Source: Diaminobutyricimonas sp. LJ205 (GTDB lineage: Bacteria > Actinomycetota > Actinomycetes > Actinomycetales > Microbacteriaceae). From it: DNA of 64,000 nt. Position numbers and translations under genes: made by a program. The stretch is from positions 496,001 to 560,000 of the forward strand of contig NZ_CP046619.1 in the NCBI RefSeq assembly GCF_009755725.1, in the 5' to 3' direction. Positions 6,937-15,525 of this stretch are shown piece by piece. A model generated the notes under the pieces. It did not search any database. It saw only the letters and a program-made list of their open reading frames with translations, and was not told the DNA's origin. How positions within the stretch are numbered: the first letter of the stretch is position 1; every line of letters begins with the position of its first letter.

Positions 6937-8817
6937 GTGGCGCAGAAGAGGCGGGGTCCCGGAAACACGGTGAAGGCCCGTCCCGACGGAATCGGAACCG
7001 TCGCCGTCTGGCTGGCGGTGCTCGCGCTGGCAGTGTTCCTTCCCGGTGCCTTCAACCGGTGGTTCCTCCCCAAGGAACTGCTCATGGTGGCCGCGATCCT
7101 GCTCGCCTCTCTCGCGGCCGCGCGAGGGCGCCTGCCCCGGATGATCTGGCTGGGCATCGGTGTCGGAGTGGCCATCCTGCTCGGCGCTGCGTTGGTATCG
7201 ACCGACCCGGTGGCGGCCATTATGGGCCGGTGGCCCCGGTACGAGGGCCTGGTTGCCCTCCCGGTGTACCTCGGCGCCGCCTGGCTCGGCGCGCGACTTC
7301 TCGGGCCGGACGCATCCGCAAGCCGACTGACGACGTTCCACCGGGCACTGGCCGTGGTCTCGCTGCTCATCGGCGGCGTCTCGCTGCTGGAGTCGGTCGG
7401 GCTGCGGCCGCTGGACACCGATCTGTCCCGGCCGGGCGCCCTGCTCGGCAACGCCACCGATCAAGGACTTGTCGGCGCCGCGCTCGCCGTGCTGCTCATG
7501 CCGCCGCTGATGTCTGCGGTCGCCGCCCTGCGAGCCGCTCCCCGCGGGCGACGATCGCTCGCCCACCCGGTGCTCGTTGGCGCGGCTGTACTCGCGGGGA
7601 TCCTGACCGTTGCGGTGTCCGCCAGCAGGGCCGGCCTGCTGGCGTTGCTCGTCGGCATCGTCGTGGTCGTCATTCTGCACGCGCTGCGTCGGGCCGCCGC
7701 ATCCGGTGCCCGCGCCGGACTGTCCACTCTGGGTTGGGGTGCCCTGCTCGCCGCCGCCGCGCTCGCCGTCGTGCTGCTGCTGCCCGACATGCGCGCGCGC
7801 CTGCTCGGGCTCACCGGGTTGGCGGCGCAGACCGTAGACGACCGGATGCTGATCTGGCAGACCAGCCTGGGAATGGTCGCCGATAAGCCCCTGCTCGGAT
7901 GGGGGCCGAGCGGCTACCTCGACGCGGTCGCGGTGCGCCACGGGTCCGACTGGTTCGCCACGGTCGATGCTGGAACCACGCTGGACTCCCCGCACAACTG
8001 GCTGCTGCAGGCGGCCTCGGCGGGCGGCATCCCATTGCTGGTTACGGCGGTCGCGCTCGCCGGCGTGATCGCGGTTCTCGGCATCCGGCGGCTGCGCGCA
8101 ATGCCTGACCATGTCGACTCGGCCCAGCGCGATGCGCTTCGGAGTGACATGCTGCAGGGGGCGCTCGCCGCGCTCTCCGCGCTCGGTGTCGGCCTGCTCA
8201 CGCACTTCACGGCTGCGAGCACCGGCATGCTCATCGGGCTGCTCATCGGCGTCGTCACCGCCGCAGCACCAGCGGCCGAGCCGCGTCGGTGGCGAACCGC
8301 GCGCAGCGTCGCCCTTGCCGTGTGGCTCGGCTGGTTCGCACTCACCACGTTCGCCGAACTGCCGCTGGCCGCCGGAACGCTGGCCCGCTCTGCGCCGGAG
8401 GCGGACCGCCAGTTCCACGTCGCCGCGGCGCTACGCCCGTGGGATGCCGACCTGGTCTCCATCGCCGCTCAAACGCTGACCGCGCGCGCCGACTCTGGCG
8501 ATCCGATTGCGGTGCCGCTCGCTCTCGATTGGGCGGAGCGCGCCGCCGAGGCTGCGCCACATAGCCTGACCGCGCGCTACACGCATGCGGTGGCGCTCCG
8601 TGCGGCGGGCGACGCGGATGCCGCCGCCGACCTGCTCACGGAACTCCAGCAGCGCCAGCCCCACGACCCGCGCTTCGCCATGCAGTTGGGCATCACCCTC
8701 ATCCTGCAGGGCAAGCACGCCGCCGGGCTCGAGTGGATCGAAAAGGCGCATGCGGCGACCCCCGACGACGAGACGATCGCGCGCATGCTCGACTGGGCTC
8801 GGCAGGCTGGCCCCTAG
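6937..8817 (+). CDS. O-antigen ligase family polymerase with C-terminal TPR domain
   Basis: 626 residues. About residues 15-460 are polytopic membrane with the Wzy_C core: MLIWQTSLGMVADKPLLGWGPSGYLDAV, then TLDSPHNWLLQAASAGGIP, the H-N-WLLQ loop motif of the family. After the last helix (TARSVALAVWLGWFALTTF) about 150 residues are helical and TPR-like (DADAAADLLTELQQRQPHDPRFAMQLGITLILQGKHAAGLEWIEKAHAATPDDETI in pieces). Such TPR tails occur in some bacterial polymerases and may bind partners. GTG 6937 is preferred from the -10 spacing; GTG 6970 is an alternative. It is divergent from the LCP gene. Confidence 0.85.
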   Translation: MAQKRRGPGNTVKARPDGIGTVAVWLAVLALAVFLPGAFNRWFLPKELLMVAAILLASLAAARGRLPRMIWLGIGVGVAILLGAALVSTDPVAAIMGRWPRYEGLVALPVYLGAAWLGARLLGPDASASRLTTFHRALAVVSLLIGGVSLLESVGLRPLDTDLSRPGALLGNATDQGLVGAALAVLLMPPLMSAVAALRAAPRGRRSLAHPVLVGAAVLAGILTVAVSASRAGLLALLVGIVVVVILHALRRAAASGARAGLSTLGWGALLAAAALAVVLLLPDMRARLLGLTGLAAQTVDDRMLIWQTSLGMVADKPLLGWGPSGYLDAVAVRHGSDWFATVDAGTTLDSPHNWLLQAASAGGIPLLVTAVALAGVIAVLGIRRLRAMPDHVDSAQRDALRSDMLQGALAALSALGVGLLTHFTAASTGMLIGLLIGVVTAAAPAAEPRRWRTARSVALAVWLGWFALTTFAELPLAAGTLARSAPEADRQFHVAAALRPWDADLVSIAAQTLTARADSGDPIAVPLALDWAERAAEAAPHSLTARYTHAVALRAAGDADAAADLLTELQQRQPHDPRFAMQLGITLILQGKHAAGLEWIEKAHAATPDDETIARMLDWARQAGP

Positions 8818-8852
8818 GATGCGGGGCCCTGCATTTGGGGGTGGCCGCTTCA

Positions 8853-8882
8853 TTGACAAGGATCTGTCACTTTGGTTACTTT
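8853..8882 (+). promoter_or_regulatory. Strong promoter of the LPVTG adhesin gene
   Basis: A perfect TTGACA (8853-8858) is separated by 18 bp from TACTTT (8877-8882). This is the best sigma-70-type match I found in the window. Initiation near 8889 would place the hairpin at 8892-8912 at the very 5' end of the transcript. Confidence 0.7.
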
Positions 8883-8891
8883 CGTGAGCGG

Positions 8892-8916
8892 GAGCGCGGT
8901 TGAGCCGCGCTCGTTT
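8892..8916 (+). terminator. Hairpin with short T tract in the adhesin leader
   Basis: GAGCGCGG (8892-8899), loop TTGAG, CCGCGCTC (8905-8912), then GTTTTG. It lies between the promoter and the ribosome site, so it may be an attenuator or an mRNA-stabilising 5' stem. It could also end transcripts from the upstream polymerase gene. Confidence 0.5.
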
Positions 8917-8939
8917 TGTGCGCTCTTCGAAGGGATCCA

Positions 8940-11567
8940 ATGCTCACCCGACTTTCCGGCCTGCCTCGGCGGGCCGTAATCGCTGTCCTCGCCTTCTTCC
9001 TGCTACTCGGTACGGTGATGGCTGGCGGCGTGACCGCTGCCCACGCCGCTGAAGCACCAAACTTCGGGACGGTTCAGTTTCTCGACAGCACCGGTGTGGG
9101 GATTCCGAACGCTCCGGTACGGGTGACTCCTGACAGCTCCGTTGCAGGCGTTGGATACAGCTTTACGGTGAGAACCGACGCAAGTGGCGTCGCCAATCTC
9201 GCTGGAGCCGTGCCTTCCGACTACCCTGCGGGGTGGGAATACACTCTGTTCGTCGAGGCGACCGCCGGCACTGTCGTCCCGCAGTATTGGGACGGGAAGT
9301 CTTCGACGCTGACACAGCGTGTGACTCTTAGCGTGATGACGCCCTTCCAAACGCTTCAGATGCCAGGCCGCGTCTACAACACCGGTCTTGGTGGCACGAT
9401 CACCGATGCCCTATCCAAAGCCCCGATTGAGGGAATCGGCGTCTTCGCTCAGTCTCAATCGACTCCGCGGTACTACAACACTTCGTCCGGCACGGGCGGA
9501 GGCTACGAGCTGGGCGTGCCGACCGGCACCTATCGCATGGATTACCAGCAGCACTCGAGCAGTTTCGCCACTCCCACGGCCCCGTTCGGCTACGGCAGCT
9601 TCGACGGGCTAGTCACTGTCGAGGATGGCGCCGCGCTCTCAGGCGTGAATGTAGAACTCATGCCGAACGGACGCATCAGCGGCACGGTGAGCACCCTGAC
9701 GGACGGCGCTCTCGTCCCGGAGCCCTCACTGGTGAAGGTCGTGGACCGAGACACCGACAAGATCTTCGGTGCATATGCGGGCGATGACGGCCAGTATTTC
9801 GTCAACGTGCCCCCGGGCAGCTACTCGGTCAGCTTCGATAAGTTCTCGACGGGCACGGGCGCCGACACGGATGGAATCCAGTTCTACGACCGGGTCTCGA
9901 AAGCGGGTGACGCAACCCCAGTGCGCGTTAAGGCTGCCGAGGAGACGAAAACCATCAACGGCGTATTCGGTGCTGCCGTCGACTCGGAGGAGCCGCAGAT
10001 CATCGCGGGAGCCGCGACCGTCACCGGTACCCCAGCGTTGGGCAGCACGCTCACCGTCACCCCCGGTACCTGGACCCCAAGCAACGTGAACCTCACCTAC
10101 AAGTGGTTCCGGAACGGGCAAGAAATCGGGGGGCAGACCGCGTCGTCCTACGCGCTCACGACGGCGGATGTCGGACTCGAAATCTCTGCCTGGGTTAGCG
10201 GCACACGCGATGGCCACGTGCCCGCTGGTGTAAGCACGCCCAAGGTCGGCCCGGTCATCGACCCGAACCCCGGTTCTGTGACCGTCACTGCCGTGGACGC
10301 GAACAAGAGCAAGCAGACGGGCGTGTTCGTTGCGCTGGTGAACCGTAACGCCAGCCACGCCGCTCAGACCACTCAGACGGATTCCTCGGGCATCGCTAGC
10401 TTCAGCAAGGTTCCGGCGGGTGAGTACGTCGTGCACACCTATCCCGTTCGCACTGGTCAGAAGGCCGGGAGTGCGTTCATCACCGTTGCGCCGTCTGCCG
10501 AGACTGCCACCACGGTGGCCTTCGGCGCAGTCGCGAGCCTGCCCGAGAACGTCACCATCGAGGGGTCGTCGATTGGTTGGAACGGTCTCACGAGCATCCC
10601 TGCCCGGCAGAACCTCGACTTCACCGTCGAGGGTGCACCAGACGCCGTGAGCGCGAAGTACACGGTGACGCAGGGCGACAAGGCGCTCGCGACGGGTGCG
10701 CTTGAGGAGGAGTCATCCGGAACCTACAGCGCTGTCATCCCGGCTCTGGCAGTTAGCGGCGAAATAACAATCACCGCCACCCTGGAGTACGCCACGGGCG
10801 GCCCGGTCACGATTGAGATCGAGGCCTATATCGACCCGAGCGGAACCGTGGTGGACCGCTTCGGTACGCCGGTGGTCGGGGCGATTGCCGAGTTGACGCG
10901 GTCGGACACCGAGACCGGTACGTTCACGGCGATTCCGGATGGCAGCATGCTGATGTCCCCGCGGAACCGCACCAACCCCTCGGTCACTGACAGTGCAGGT
11001 TACTTCGGCTGGGACGTCGTCCCCGGCTGGTACAAGGTGCAGGCCACGCGCGGCACCGCGACCGTGCTGACCGCCGCGATGCCGGTGCCGCCGGAGCAAC
11101 TGAACCTCGTGCTGGCGCTGCCGGACGGAGCGGCTCCGGCCCCCACCACCGCGCCGCAGATCACCGGTAAGCGAACCGTCGGTGAGGCCCTCACCGTCGC
11201 CACCGGCGCATGGCCGAGCTTCGATGGTGACCTCGCGCCGATCGAGGTGCGTGGATACCAGTGGGCGCGCGATGGTGCTCCGATCCAGGGAGCCACCGGC
11301 AGCAGCTACACGCTGACCAAGGCGGATTCCGGCAAGGTCATCGATGTGGTGCTCACCATGGGCCGCAACCTGACGGCGGATGCCGGCGAGATCGTGTCGT
11401 GGCAGTACAGCGTGAACGGCGCGAACACATCCGCGCTCGCAGCGTTGCCGGTCACCGGTTCCGACGGGGTGGCAGGGTCGCTCGCCGTAGCGCTGGCGCT
11501 GATCGCCCTGGGTGGACTGGCGCTGGGCGGATCCCGACTGCGCCGCACCATGCGCGCGACCAAGTAA
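8940..11567 (+). CDS. LPxTG-anchored surface protein with Cna-B/SdrD-like and Ig-like repeats
   Basis: 875 residues. A signal peptide covers about residues 1-37 (RRAVIAVLAFFLLLGTVM ... AHAAEA). The ectodomain contains carboxypeptidase-regulatory/Cna-B-like modules, for example ISGTVSTLTDGALVPEP, GDDGQYFVNVPPGSYSV and TDSSGIASFSKVPAGEYVV. It also has two Ig-like modules with the YKWFRNG...IGGQTASSYALTTADVG and YQWARDG...IQGATGSSYTLTKADSG signature found in actinobacterial surface proteins. The C terminus is a sorting signal: LPVTGSDG, a hydrophobic helix, then RLRRTMRATK. AAGGGA lies 5-10 nt before the ATG. It is probably an adhesin or matrix protein. It has its own promoter and terminator. 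Confidence 0.85.
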   Translation: MLTRLSGLPRRAVIAVLAFFLLLGTVMAGGVTAAHAAEAPNFGTVQFLDSTGVGIPNAPVRVTPDSSVAGVGYSFTVRTDASGVANLAGAVPSDYPAGWEYTLFVEATAGTVVPQYWDGKSSTLTQRVTLSVMTPFQTLQMPGRVYNTGLGGTITDALSKAPIEGIGVFAQSQSTPRYYNTSSGTGGGYELGVPTGTYRMDYQQHSSSFATPTAPFGYGSFDGLVTVEDGAALSGVNVELMPNGRISGTVSTLTDGALVPEPSLVKVVDRDTDKIFGAYAGDDGQYFVNVPPGSYSVSFDKFSTGTGADTDGIQFYDRVSKAGDATPVRVKAAEETKTINGVFGAAVDSEEPQIIAGAATVTGTPALGSTLTVTPGTWTPSNVNLTYKWFRNGQEIGGQTASSYALTTADVGLEISAWVSGTRDGHVPAGVSTPKVGPVIDPNPGSVTVTAVDANKSKQTGVFVALVNRNASHAAQTTQTDSSGIASFSKVPAGEYVVHTYPVRTGQKAGSAFITVAPSAETATTVAFGAVASLPENVTIEGSSIGWNGLTSIPARQNLDFTVEGAPDAVSAKYTVTQGDKALATGALEEESSGTYSAVIPALAVSGEITITATLEYATGGPVTIEIEAYIDPSGTVVDRFGTPVVGAIAELTRSDTETGTFTAIPDGSMLMSPRNRTNPSVTDSAGYFGWDVVPGWYKVQATRGTATVLTAAMPVPPEQLNLVLALPDGAAPAPTTAPQITGKRTVGEALTVATGAWPSFDGDLAPIEVRGYQWARDGAPIQGATGSSYTLTKADSGKVIDVVLTMGRNLTADAGEIVSWQYSVNGANTSALAALPVTGSDGVAGSLAVALALIALGGLALGGSRLRRTMRATK

Positions 11568-11581
11568 CCCTGAGACGCGAA

Positions 11582-11614
11582 TGCGCCGCTCGGCTTCTGC
11601 CGGGCGGCGCATTT
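11582..11614 (+). terminator. Terminator after the adhesin gene
   Basis: TGCGCCGC (11582-11589) and GCGGCGCA (11604-11611) form an 8-bp stem with further pairing inside (CGGC/GCCGG), followed by TTTCGT. It lies 15 nt after the stop codon. Confidence 0.7.
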
Positions 11615-11668
11615 CGTATCTGCGGATGCATGGATTGGCGTGGCGGGCTCGCAGCCATCGCATTCGTG

Positions 11669-12970
11669 CTACAGCCGTGCCGGGTCTTTGATCGCGTCGG
11701 ATTTCAGACGAATCGCCAGCGCGGCGAACATCACCCACCAGCTCTCGACCAGCAGGTGGCTCTCCGACGCTGATTGCACCAGCAGCAGCACGACCACGAG
11801 CAGCGGCAGGGCGGATGTCGCGTCGTACGCCCCTTCCTGGGTGAGCCCGAGCCGCGGTCGGTCGGTCGCGGCGGTCCACGCGCGGATCAGGGTGCGCACC
11901 ACCAGCAGCGCGAAGACCACGAGTCCGATGATGCCGAGCTGCAGCCAGACATCCAGCCAGGCGTTGTGCGCGTGCGTCTGGGTGACCCCGTTGATCGTGA
12001 CCAGCCCCTCGAACGGTTCTACCCAAGGCGTCCAGTAGCTGACCCAACCCCAGCCGAACCAGGGACGATCGTCGGCGACGCCGATGACGGTGTCCCAGAT
12101 CTTCGTGCGGTTGGTGAGCGTGGAATCCTTGCCCAGTAGCGCCAGCAGTTGCTCGCTGAAGAAGGTGACCGCGATCACCGCGCCGAGCACTGCGGCCGCG
12201 GCGATGCTCGCGATAGTCACCCGTGCGCGCTGGCTCTTGTATCGACGCACCGCCAGCACAAGGACCAGCACGGCCGCGACGGCCACAAGCGCGATGAGCA
12301 CCCCGGCCGAGCGGGTGAGTAGCACGATTCCGGCGGCGACCACGATCCAGCCGGCGTGCCAGGCTTTGCGGTTGCGGTCGTCGACGAACTGGATCGCGAA
12401 GACGATCAAAGCGCCCGCGGCAAGTGTCGCGGTCGCGGTGGAATTGCCCAGCAGACCCTGGATCTTGCCGTCGACAAAGAGCACATTCCGCGACCACTGC
12501 TGCATCTTCAGGGACTCTTCCCAGCCGATGCCGAGCCAGACAGGGCTCACCGGATGCCGCACGAACCACGACACGATCAGCTCGAAGACCAGCGACAGTC
12601 CGAGTATCCACCGCGCCATCAACGCGAAACCGTCGCGCAGTTGCGCCCTAGTGGTCAGTGCCCCCAGCGGCAGCGCGAGCAGCACCCCGGCGAATAGGGC
12701 ACCGACACCCAGCAGCGAGGACAACGGGTACGCCGACCAGCTGATGCTGAGAGCGGCCAGCAGCATCCAGATCACCAGCGTGTACGGGACGAAGTTCCAG
12801 TGGATCTGGCGCCGTTCCCGGATCACCCACACCAGGCTCAGGGTCAACGCCGCCGCAGCGGCGATACCCCAGCCCCACCAGCCCAGCGCGTTCCGAATCG
12901 CTGGACCGCCGACGGCGACAAAGAAGAGGAACGCGACGGCACCGACCCGGATGTCGCGTGCGTTCGTCAT
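11669..12970 (-). CDS. O-antigen ligase/Wzy-type polysaccharide polymerase
   Basis: 433 residues from an ATG at 12970; in-frame starts further upstream give a non-membrane extension without coding character. It has about eleven membrane helices and the family loop: TKIWDTVIGVADDRPWFGWGWVSYWTPWV, then THAHNAWLDVWLQLGIIG with the conserved H-N. It is close to the 577-1884 product (NAYLDVWFQLGVIG, WGWVGQW) and probably its paralogue with an intact His. Likely role: extracytoplasmic polymerisation or ligation of a surface glycan. Both flanking genes point away from or toward it on the other strand, so it is monocistronic. Confidence 0.85.
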   Translation of the reverse strand: MTNARDIRVGAVAFLFFVAVGGPAIRNALGWWGWGIAAAAALTLSLVWVIRERRQIHWNFVPYTLVIWMLLAALSISWSAYPLSSLLGVGALFAGVLLALPLGALTTRAQLRDGFALMARWILGLSLVFELIVSWFVRHPVSPVWLGIGWEESLKMQQWSRNVLFVDGKIQGLLGNSTATATLAAGALIVFAIQFVDDRNRKAWHAGWIVVAAGIVLLTRSAGVLIALVAVAAVLVLVLAVRRYKSQRARVTIASIAAAAVLGAVIAVTFFSEQLLALLGKDSTLTNRTKIWDTVIGVADDRPWFGWGWVSYWTPWVEPFEGLVTINGVTQTHAHNAWLDVWLQLGIIGLVVFALLVVRTLIRAWTAATDRPRLGLTQEGAYDATSALPLLVVVLLLVQSASESHLLVESWWVMFAALAIRLKSDAIKDPARL

Positions 12971-13218
12971 GCGTACGAGCGTAGTCGGCGCAGAATGTGC
13001 CCCCACACAAAAGGGCACCGACAGGTTCGTCCCAATAATGTCATCAGCGCTTGGCTGGACTTCCGGGTTCGACCTGCCGGTGTCGTCTTCTACGATGATG
13101 CGCTCGTTGCGCGGCGGGTGCAAGGGGTTTTGGCAAGTCACATTTTTGAAGTTTCGTAGTGAACACGCTTCGCGTTGAGAGCCCGCCCGCTAGATTTGGC
13201 TCGAAGGGAAGCCGAGCA
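12971..13218. promoter_or_regulatory. Divergent intergenic region, no gene seen
   Basis: These 248 bp separate the polymerase start (12970, minus) from the unknown cluster start (13219, plus). A GTG at 13159 would extend the plus-strand gene by 20 residues, but it lacks a ribosome site. I see no clear operator. Confidence 0.3.
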
Positions 13219-14022
13219 ATGCAGGAAACGAGTGCCTCACTGTCACCCGCGCTACTTACCAGACCGGTTGTCGCGTGCCTCTATGCCGAGGGCATCCTCG
13301 GCGACTCTGATGTCGTAGGGCTTGCCCTTGCTCGTATGAAGACAGGGGAGTCACAGAGCCCCGAAGAGGAGGCCTTGGCGCTGTTGCTCAGTGACGAGTT
13401 TGACCGGATACCCGATCTGGTCGGTGCGCCGCCAGTTCCGGAGACGCTTAGTCCGCGAGAACGTCAGACCTACCTCGTTTTTCGTCGGCGGCAGGCCCGT
13501 TCGATGTGGGCGGCGCTGGACTACCCGCAGTTCTATATTGAGGAACTGCTTGATGAGTTCGACAACGAGGATCTCTACCGCGAAGCTCGCTTCCTTCGGC
13601 CTGTCCCGCGCCGCGAACGCGGGATGGCGAACTACGAGGAAAGGCTCGATCGCGCGATCTTGCGTTCTGCCAAAAGGGCTGAGCAAGCCCGAACCTTCCA
13701 GAGACCCTCGATCGTGAACGTGGACCCGCAGTTTTGGGGGGAGCAGGGCCGCGTGGCCCGGATACAGGCTGGCCCACATCGCGGCGGTTTCATATTCATT
13801 TACCCGGACACGGCGGAGCCTTGGTGGACGATCGTCATCGATCCGAGCCCGGTCGAAGGTGCGCCGGGAGATCTGTACATCGACGACACGGGGGAGCTCG
13901 ATTACATGGTGAAGGACTGGGACCTTTTCTGGGTTCCGCGCGACGAGGATGACGAAATCGAACGCGAGCACTTCGGGTGGCGGCCGCTCCGGGGTCCGGG
14001 GCCCTGGATCACGGCCGATTAA
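13219..14022 (+). CDS. Unknown protein, first gene of a four-gene cluster
   Basis: 267 residues, no signal peptide or membrane segment. The ATG has GAAGGGAA 8 nt upstream, which decides the start. The N-terminal half is helical (VVACLYAEGILGDSDVVGLALARMKTGE; ALALLLSDEFDRIPDLV) and faintly resembles DUF2247-type proteins. The C-terminal half looks like a beta domain (FIFIYPDTAEPWWTIVIDPSP; GDLYIDDTGELDYMVKDWDLFWVP) and is very acidic. The cytosolic, acidic, small profile beside other unknown small genes resembles immunity-protein arrays of polymorphic toxin systems, but no toxin is visible. Function unassigned. Confidence 0.6.
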   Translation: MQETSASLSPALLTRPVVACLYAEGILGDSDVVGLALARMKTGESQSPEEEALALLLSDEFDRIPDLVGAPPVPETLSPRERQTYLVFRRRQARSMWAALDYPQFYIEELLDEFDNEDLYREARFLRPVPRRERGMANYEERLDRAILRSAKRAEQARTFQRPSIVNVDPQFWGEQGRVARIQAGPHRGGFIFIYPDTAEPWWTIVIDPSPVEGAPGDLYIDDTGELDYMVKDWDLFWVPRDEDDEIEREHFGWRPLRGPGPWITAD

Positions 14023-14032
14023 GGAGGCTCGG

Positions 14033-14671
14033 ATGCGTGAGCGCATCAGTGAGCTCTTGAACGCGGAGATGCCCACCCTTGGCTATTGCAATGGGGGTGC
14101 CGCGATCGGGGCGTACATCGGATTCTTCCCTCCTCGTTCCTTGGCATCCGAGCATGACGGCGAGGCAGCGCAGACGGTGTGGGACGCGAGGATCTCCACG
14201 GCTGTCGAAGATGAGGGCCTGTTTCCGGGTGACACGTTCTTGGTTGATCCGATGCGCGGAAGTGACTTGGAGTTCCTCGCGAGTCTCGACATCTCACCGG
14301 TTCCGTCGCCCGCTGCCGAGTGGGGGCTTTTTTCCCTGTTTCCTGAGAACTTCGCTTACCTCCCGGGAACCCATGACGCCGGGGTGACCGGTCGCTTTTC
14401 CGGCGCTGCTCCACTCGCTCGACGGTTGGAGACGCTCCCGCGAACCGGCCGCGTCGATAACCGGTACCCGGCCGACAGTGACATGACACTGCGTCGCGTG
14501 ACGCGGGAGCTAGACGAACGCTTCAGTTTGGTCGATTCCTTGAGCTCGCTCCTCGCCGCGGCGGGACTTTCGTTAGCGATCGTGCCTGATCGCGGGCCTC
14601 TGGTCTTGGGGGACAGCGAAAAGCCATGGACAGAGTTCACCGTGGGGCGGTGGGTTAATGAACGGGAGTGA
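14033..14671 (+). CDS. Unknown 212-residue protein, second gene of the cluster
   Basis: A perfect AAGGAGG (14021-14027) sits 5 nt before the ATG, and the gene starts 10 nt after the previous stop. The protein is soluble, with no recognisable motif. Segments YCNGGAAIGAYIGFFPPRS, LVDPMRGSDLEFLASLDISPVP and LFSLFPENFAYLPGTHDAG look globular. The last third (MTLRRVTRELDERFSLVDSLSSLLAAAG) is helical. The 3' end overlaps the next gene by 14 nt, indicating translational coupling. I do not recognise the family. Confidence 0.6.
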   Translation: MRERISELLNAEMPTLGYCNGGAAIGAYIGFFPPRSLASEHDGEAAQTVWDARISTAVEDEGLFPGDTFLVDPMRGSDLEFLASLDISPVPSPAAEWGLFSLFPENFAYLPGTHDAGVTGRFSGAAPLARRLETLPRTGRVDNRYPADSDMTLRRVTRELDERFSLVDSLSSLLAAAGLSLAIVPDRGPLVLGDSEKPWTEFTVGRWVNERE

Positions 14672-15482
14672 CGATGCGCTACTTCTGCCGGGTTTTCATC
14701 GGCACGGGACTCTGATTCTTCGCACGGGGCAGGCCGATGAAGTGCCGTATGCGTTGTTCGAAAACGCTCTTCCCAGTTCCGCAGAAGTACAGCAGATCCT
14801 GGCTGAAGGCTTCGGCGTCCACCTGGTGCAAGTTCCGCCCGAGGGGCGTGACCTTCGATTCCTCCGGCAGTTCGTCGGGTTGACGCACCTCGGCGTGATC
14901 GGCGTTGAGTACGACACCCGCGCGATCCGTGAGCTCGGGTCGCTGCGAACACTTGAGTTGTCCGTGGCGGGCGCACCCGAAACTGATCTGTCGGGACTGA
15001 CCAATCTTCGCACCTTCAGCGGATTCCTCCACCCGAATGAGTCGGTCCTTCGCGCCCCTGGGCTGCTGTCCGCGTCATTCCAGGACACGCGCGAGGGCGT
15101 CGTTCCGCTAATCCCGTCACAGCTTCGCGAGCTGAGCCTGATATCGGCAGGTAATGTCCGCCAACTGTCGCCGGCCGCGGCGGATCCTGAACTGACCAGC
15201 CTCGTCATCAACCGGACACGAACGTTCGACGTGGCCTCGCTCCGAGCCTTCCCGCGGCTCGAGTCGATCTCGTTCATGCAGGTTCGGGAGCTGGCCAACA
15301 TTGAGGCTCTCGCAGACCTGCCGCTCCGGGAGCTTGGACTGTTGAACGTGCGCCGCGTCGACAACCTCGACGCACTCGGCGCGCTTTCCGATGTGTCGAT
15401 CGGCGTCTCGGGCAGTCTGACGCTGGAGTTGCGGAGTGTGGCGGGGCGGAGTGAGGCGCAATGGGATTTCTTCCGGCTTTAG
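14658..15482 (+). CDS. Leucine-rich-repeat protein, third gene of the cluster
   Basis: 274 residues, cytosolic. From about residue 75, short LRR-type units follow one another: VGLTHLGVIGV, LGSLRTLELSVAG, LSGLTNLRTFSGF, PSQLRELSLISAG, PELTSLVINRT, FPRLESISFMQ, LADLPLRELGLLNV, LGALSDVSIGVSG. This is the spacing of bacterial cytosolic LRR proteins, which serve as protein-binding scaffolds. The N-terminal 70 residues are separate (GTLILRTGQADEVPYALFENALP). It starts inside the previous gene (14-nt overlap). Its partner is likely one of the neighbouring products, which is inference. Confidence 0.7.
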   Translation: MNGSDDALLLPGFHRHGTLILRTGQADEVPYALFENALPSSAEVQQILAEGFGVHLVQVPPEGRDLRFLRQFVGLTHLGVIGVEYDTRAIRELGSLRTLELSVAGAPETDLSGLTNLRTFSGFLHPNESVLRAPGLLSASFQDTREGVVPLIPSQLRELSLISAGNVRQLSPAAADPELTSLVINRTRTFDVASLRAFPRLESISFMQVRELANIEALADLPLRELGLLNVRRVDNLDALGALSDVSIGVSGSLTLELRSVAGRSEAQWDFFRL

Positions 15483-15525
15483 ACCGGTGGATGCGCGGCA
15501 GTCGGAACAGGACGGAGCCTTTACA

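Noticed and set aside
6898-8418. Long open frame on the minus strand continuing the LCP gene upstream
   Set aside because: It is antisense to the membrane polymerase gene, is rich in Arg, Gln and Gly without any domain, and arises from high-GC codon bias. The LCP start at 6897 is preferred.
10713-12611. 632-codon minus-strand frame across the adhesin and polymerase genes
   Set aside because: It crosses a clear terminator and two real genes and has no family features.
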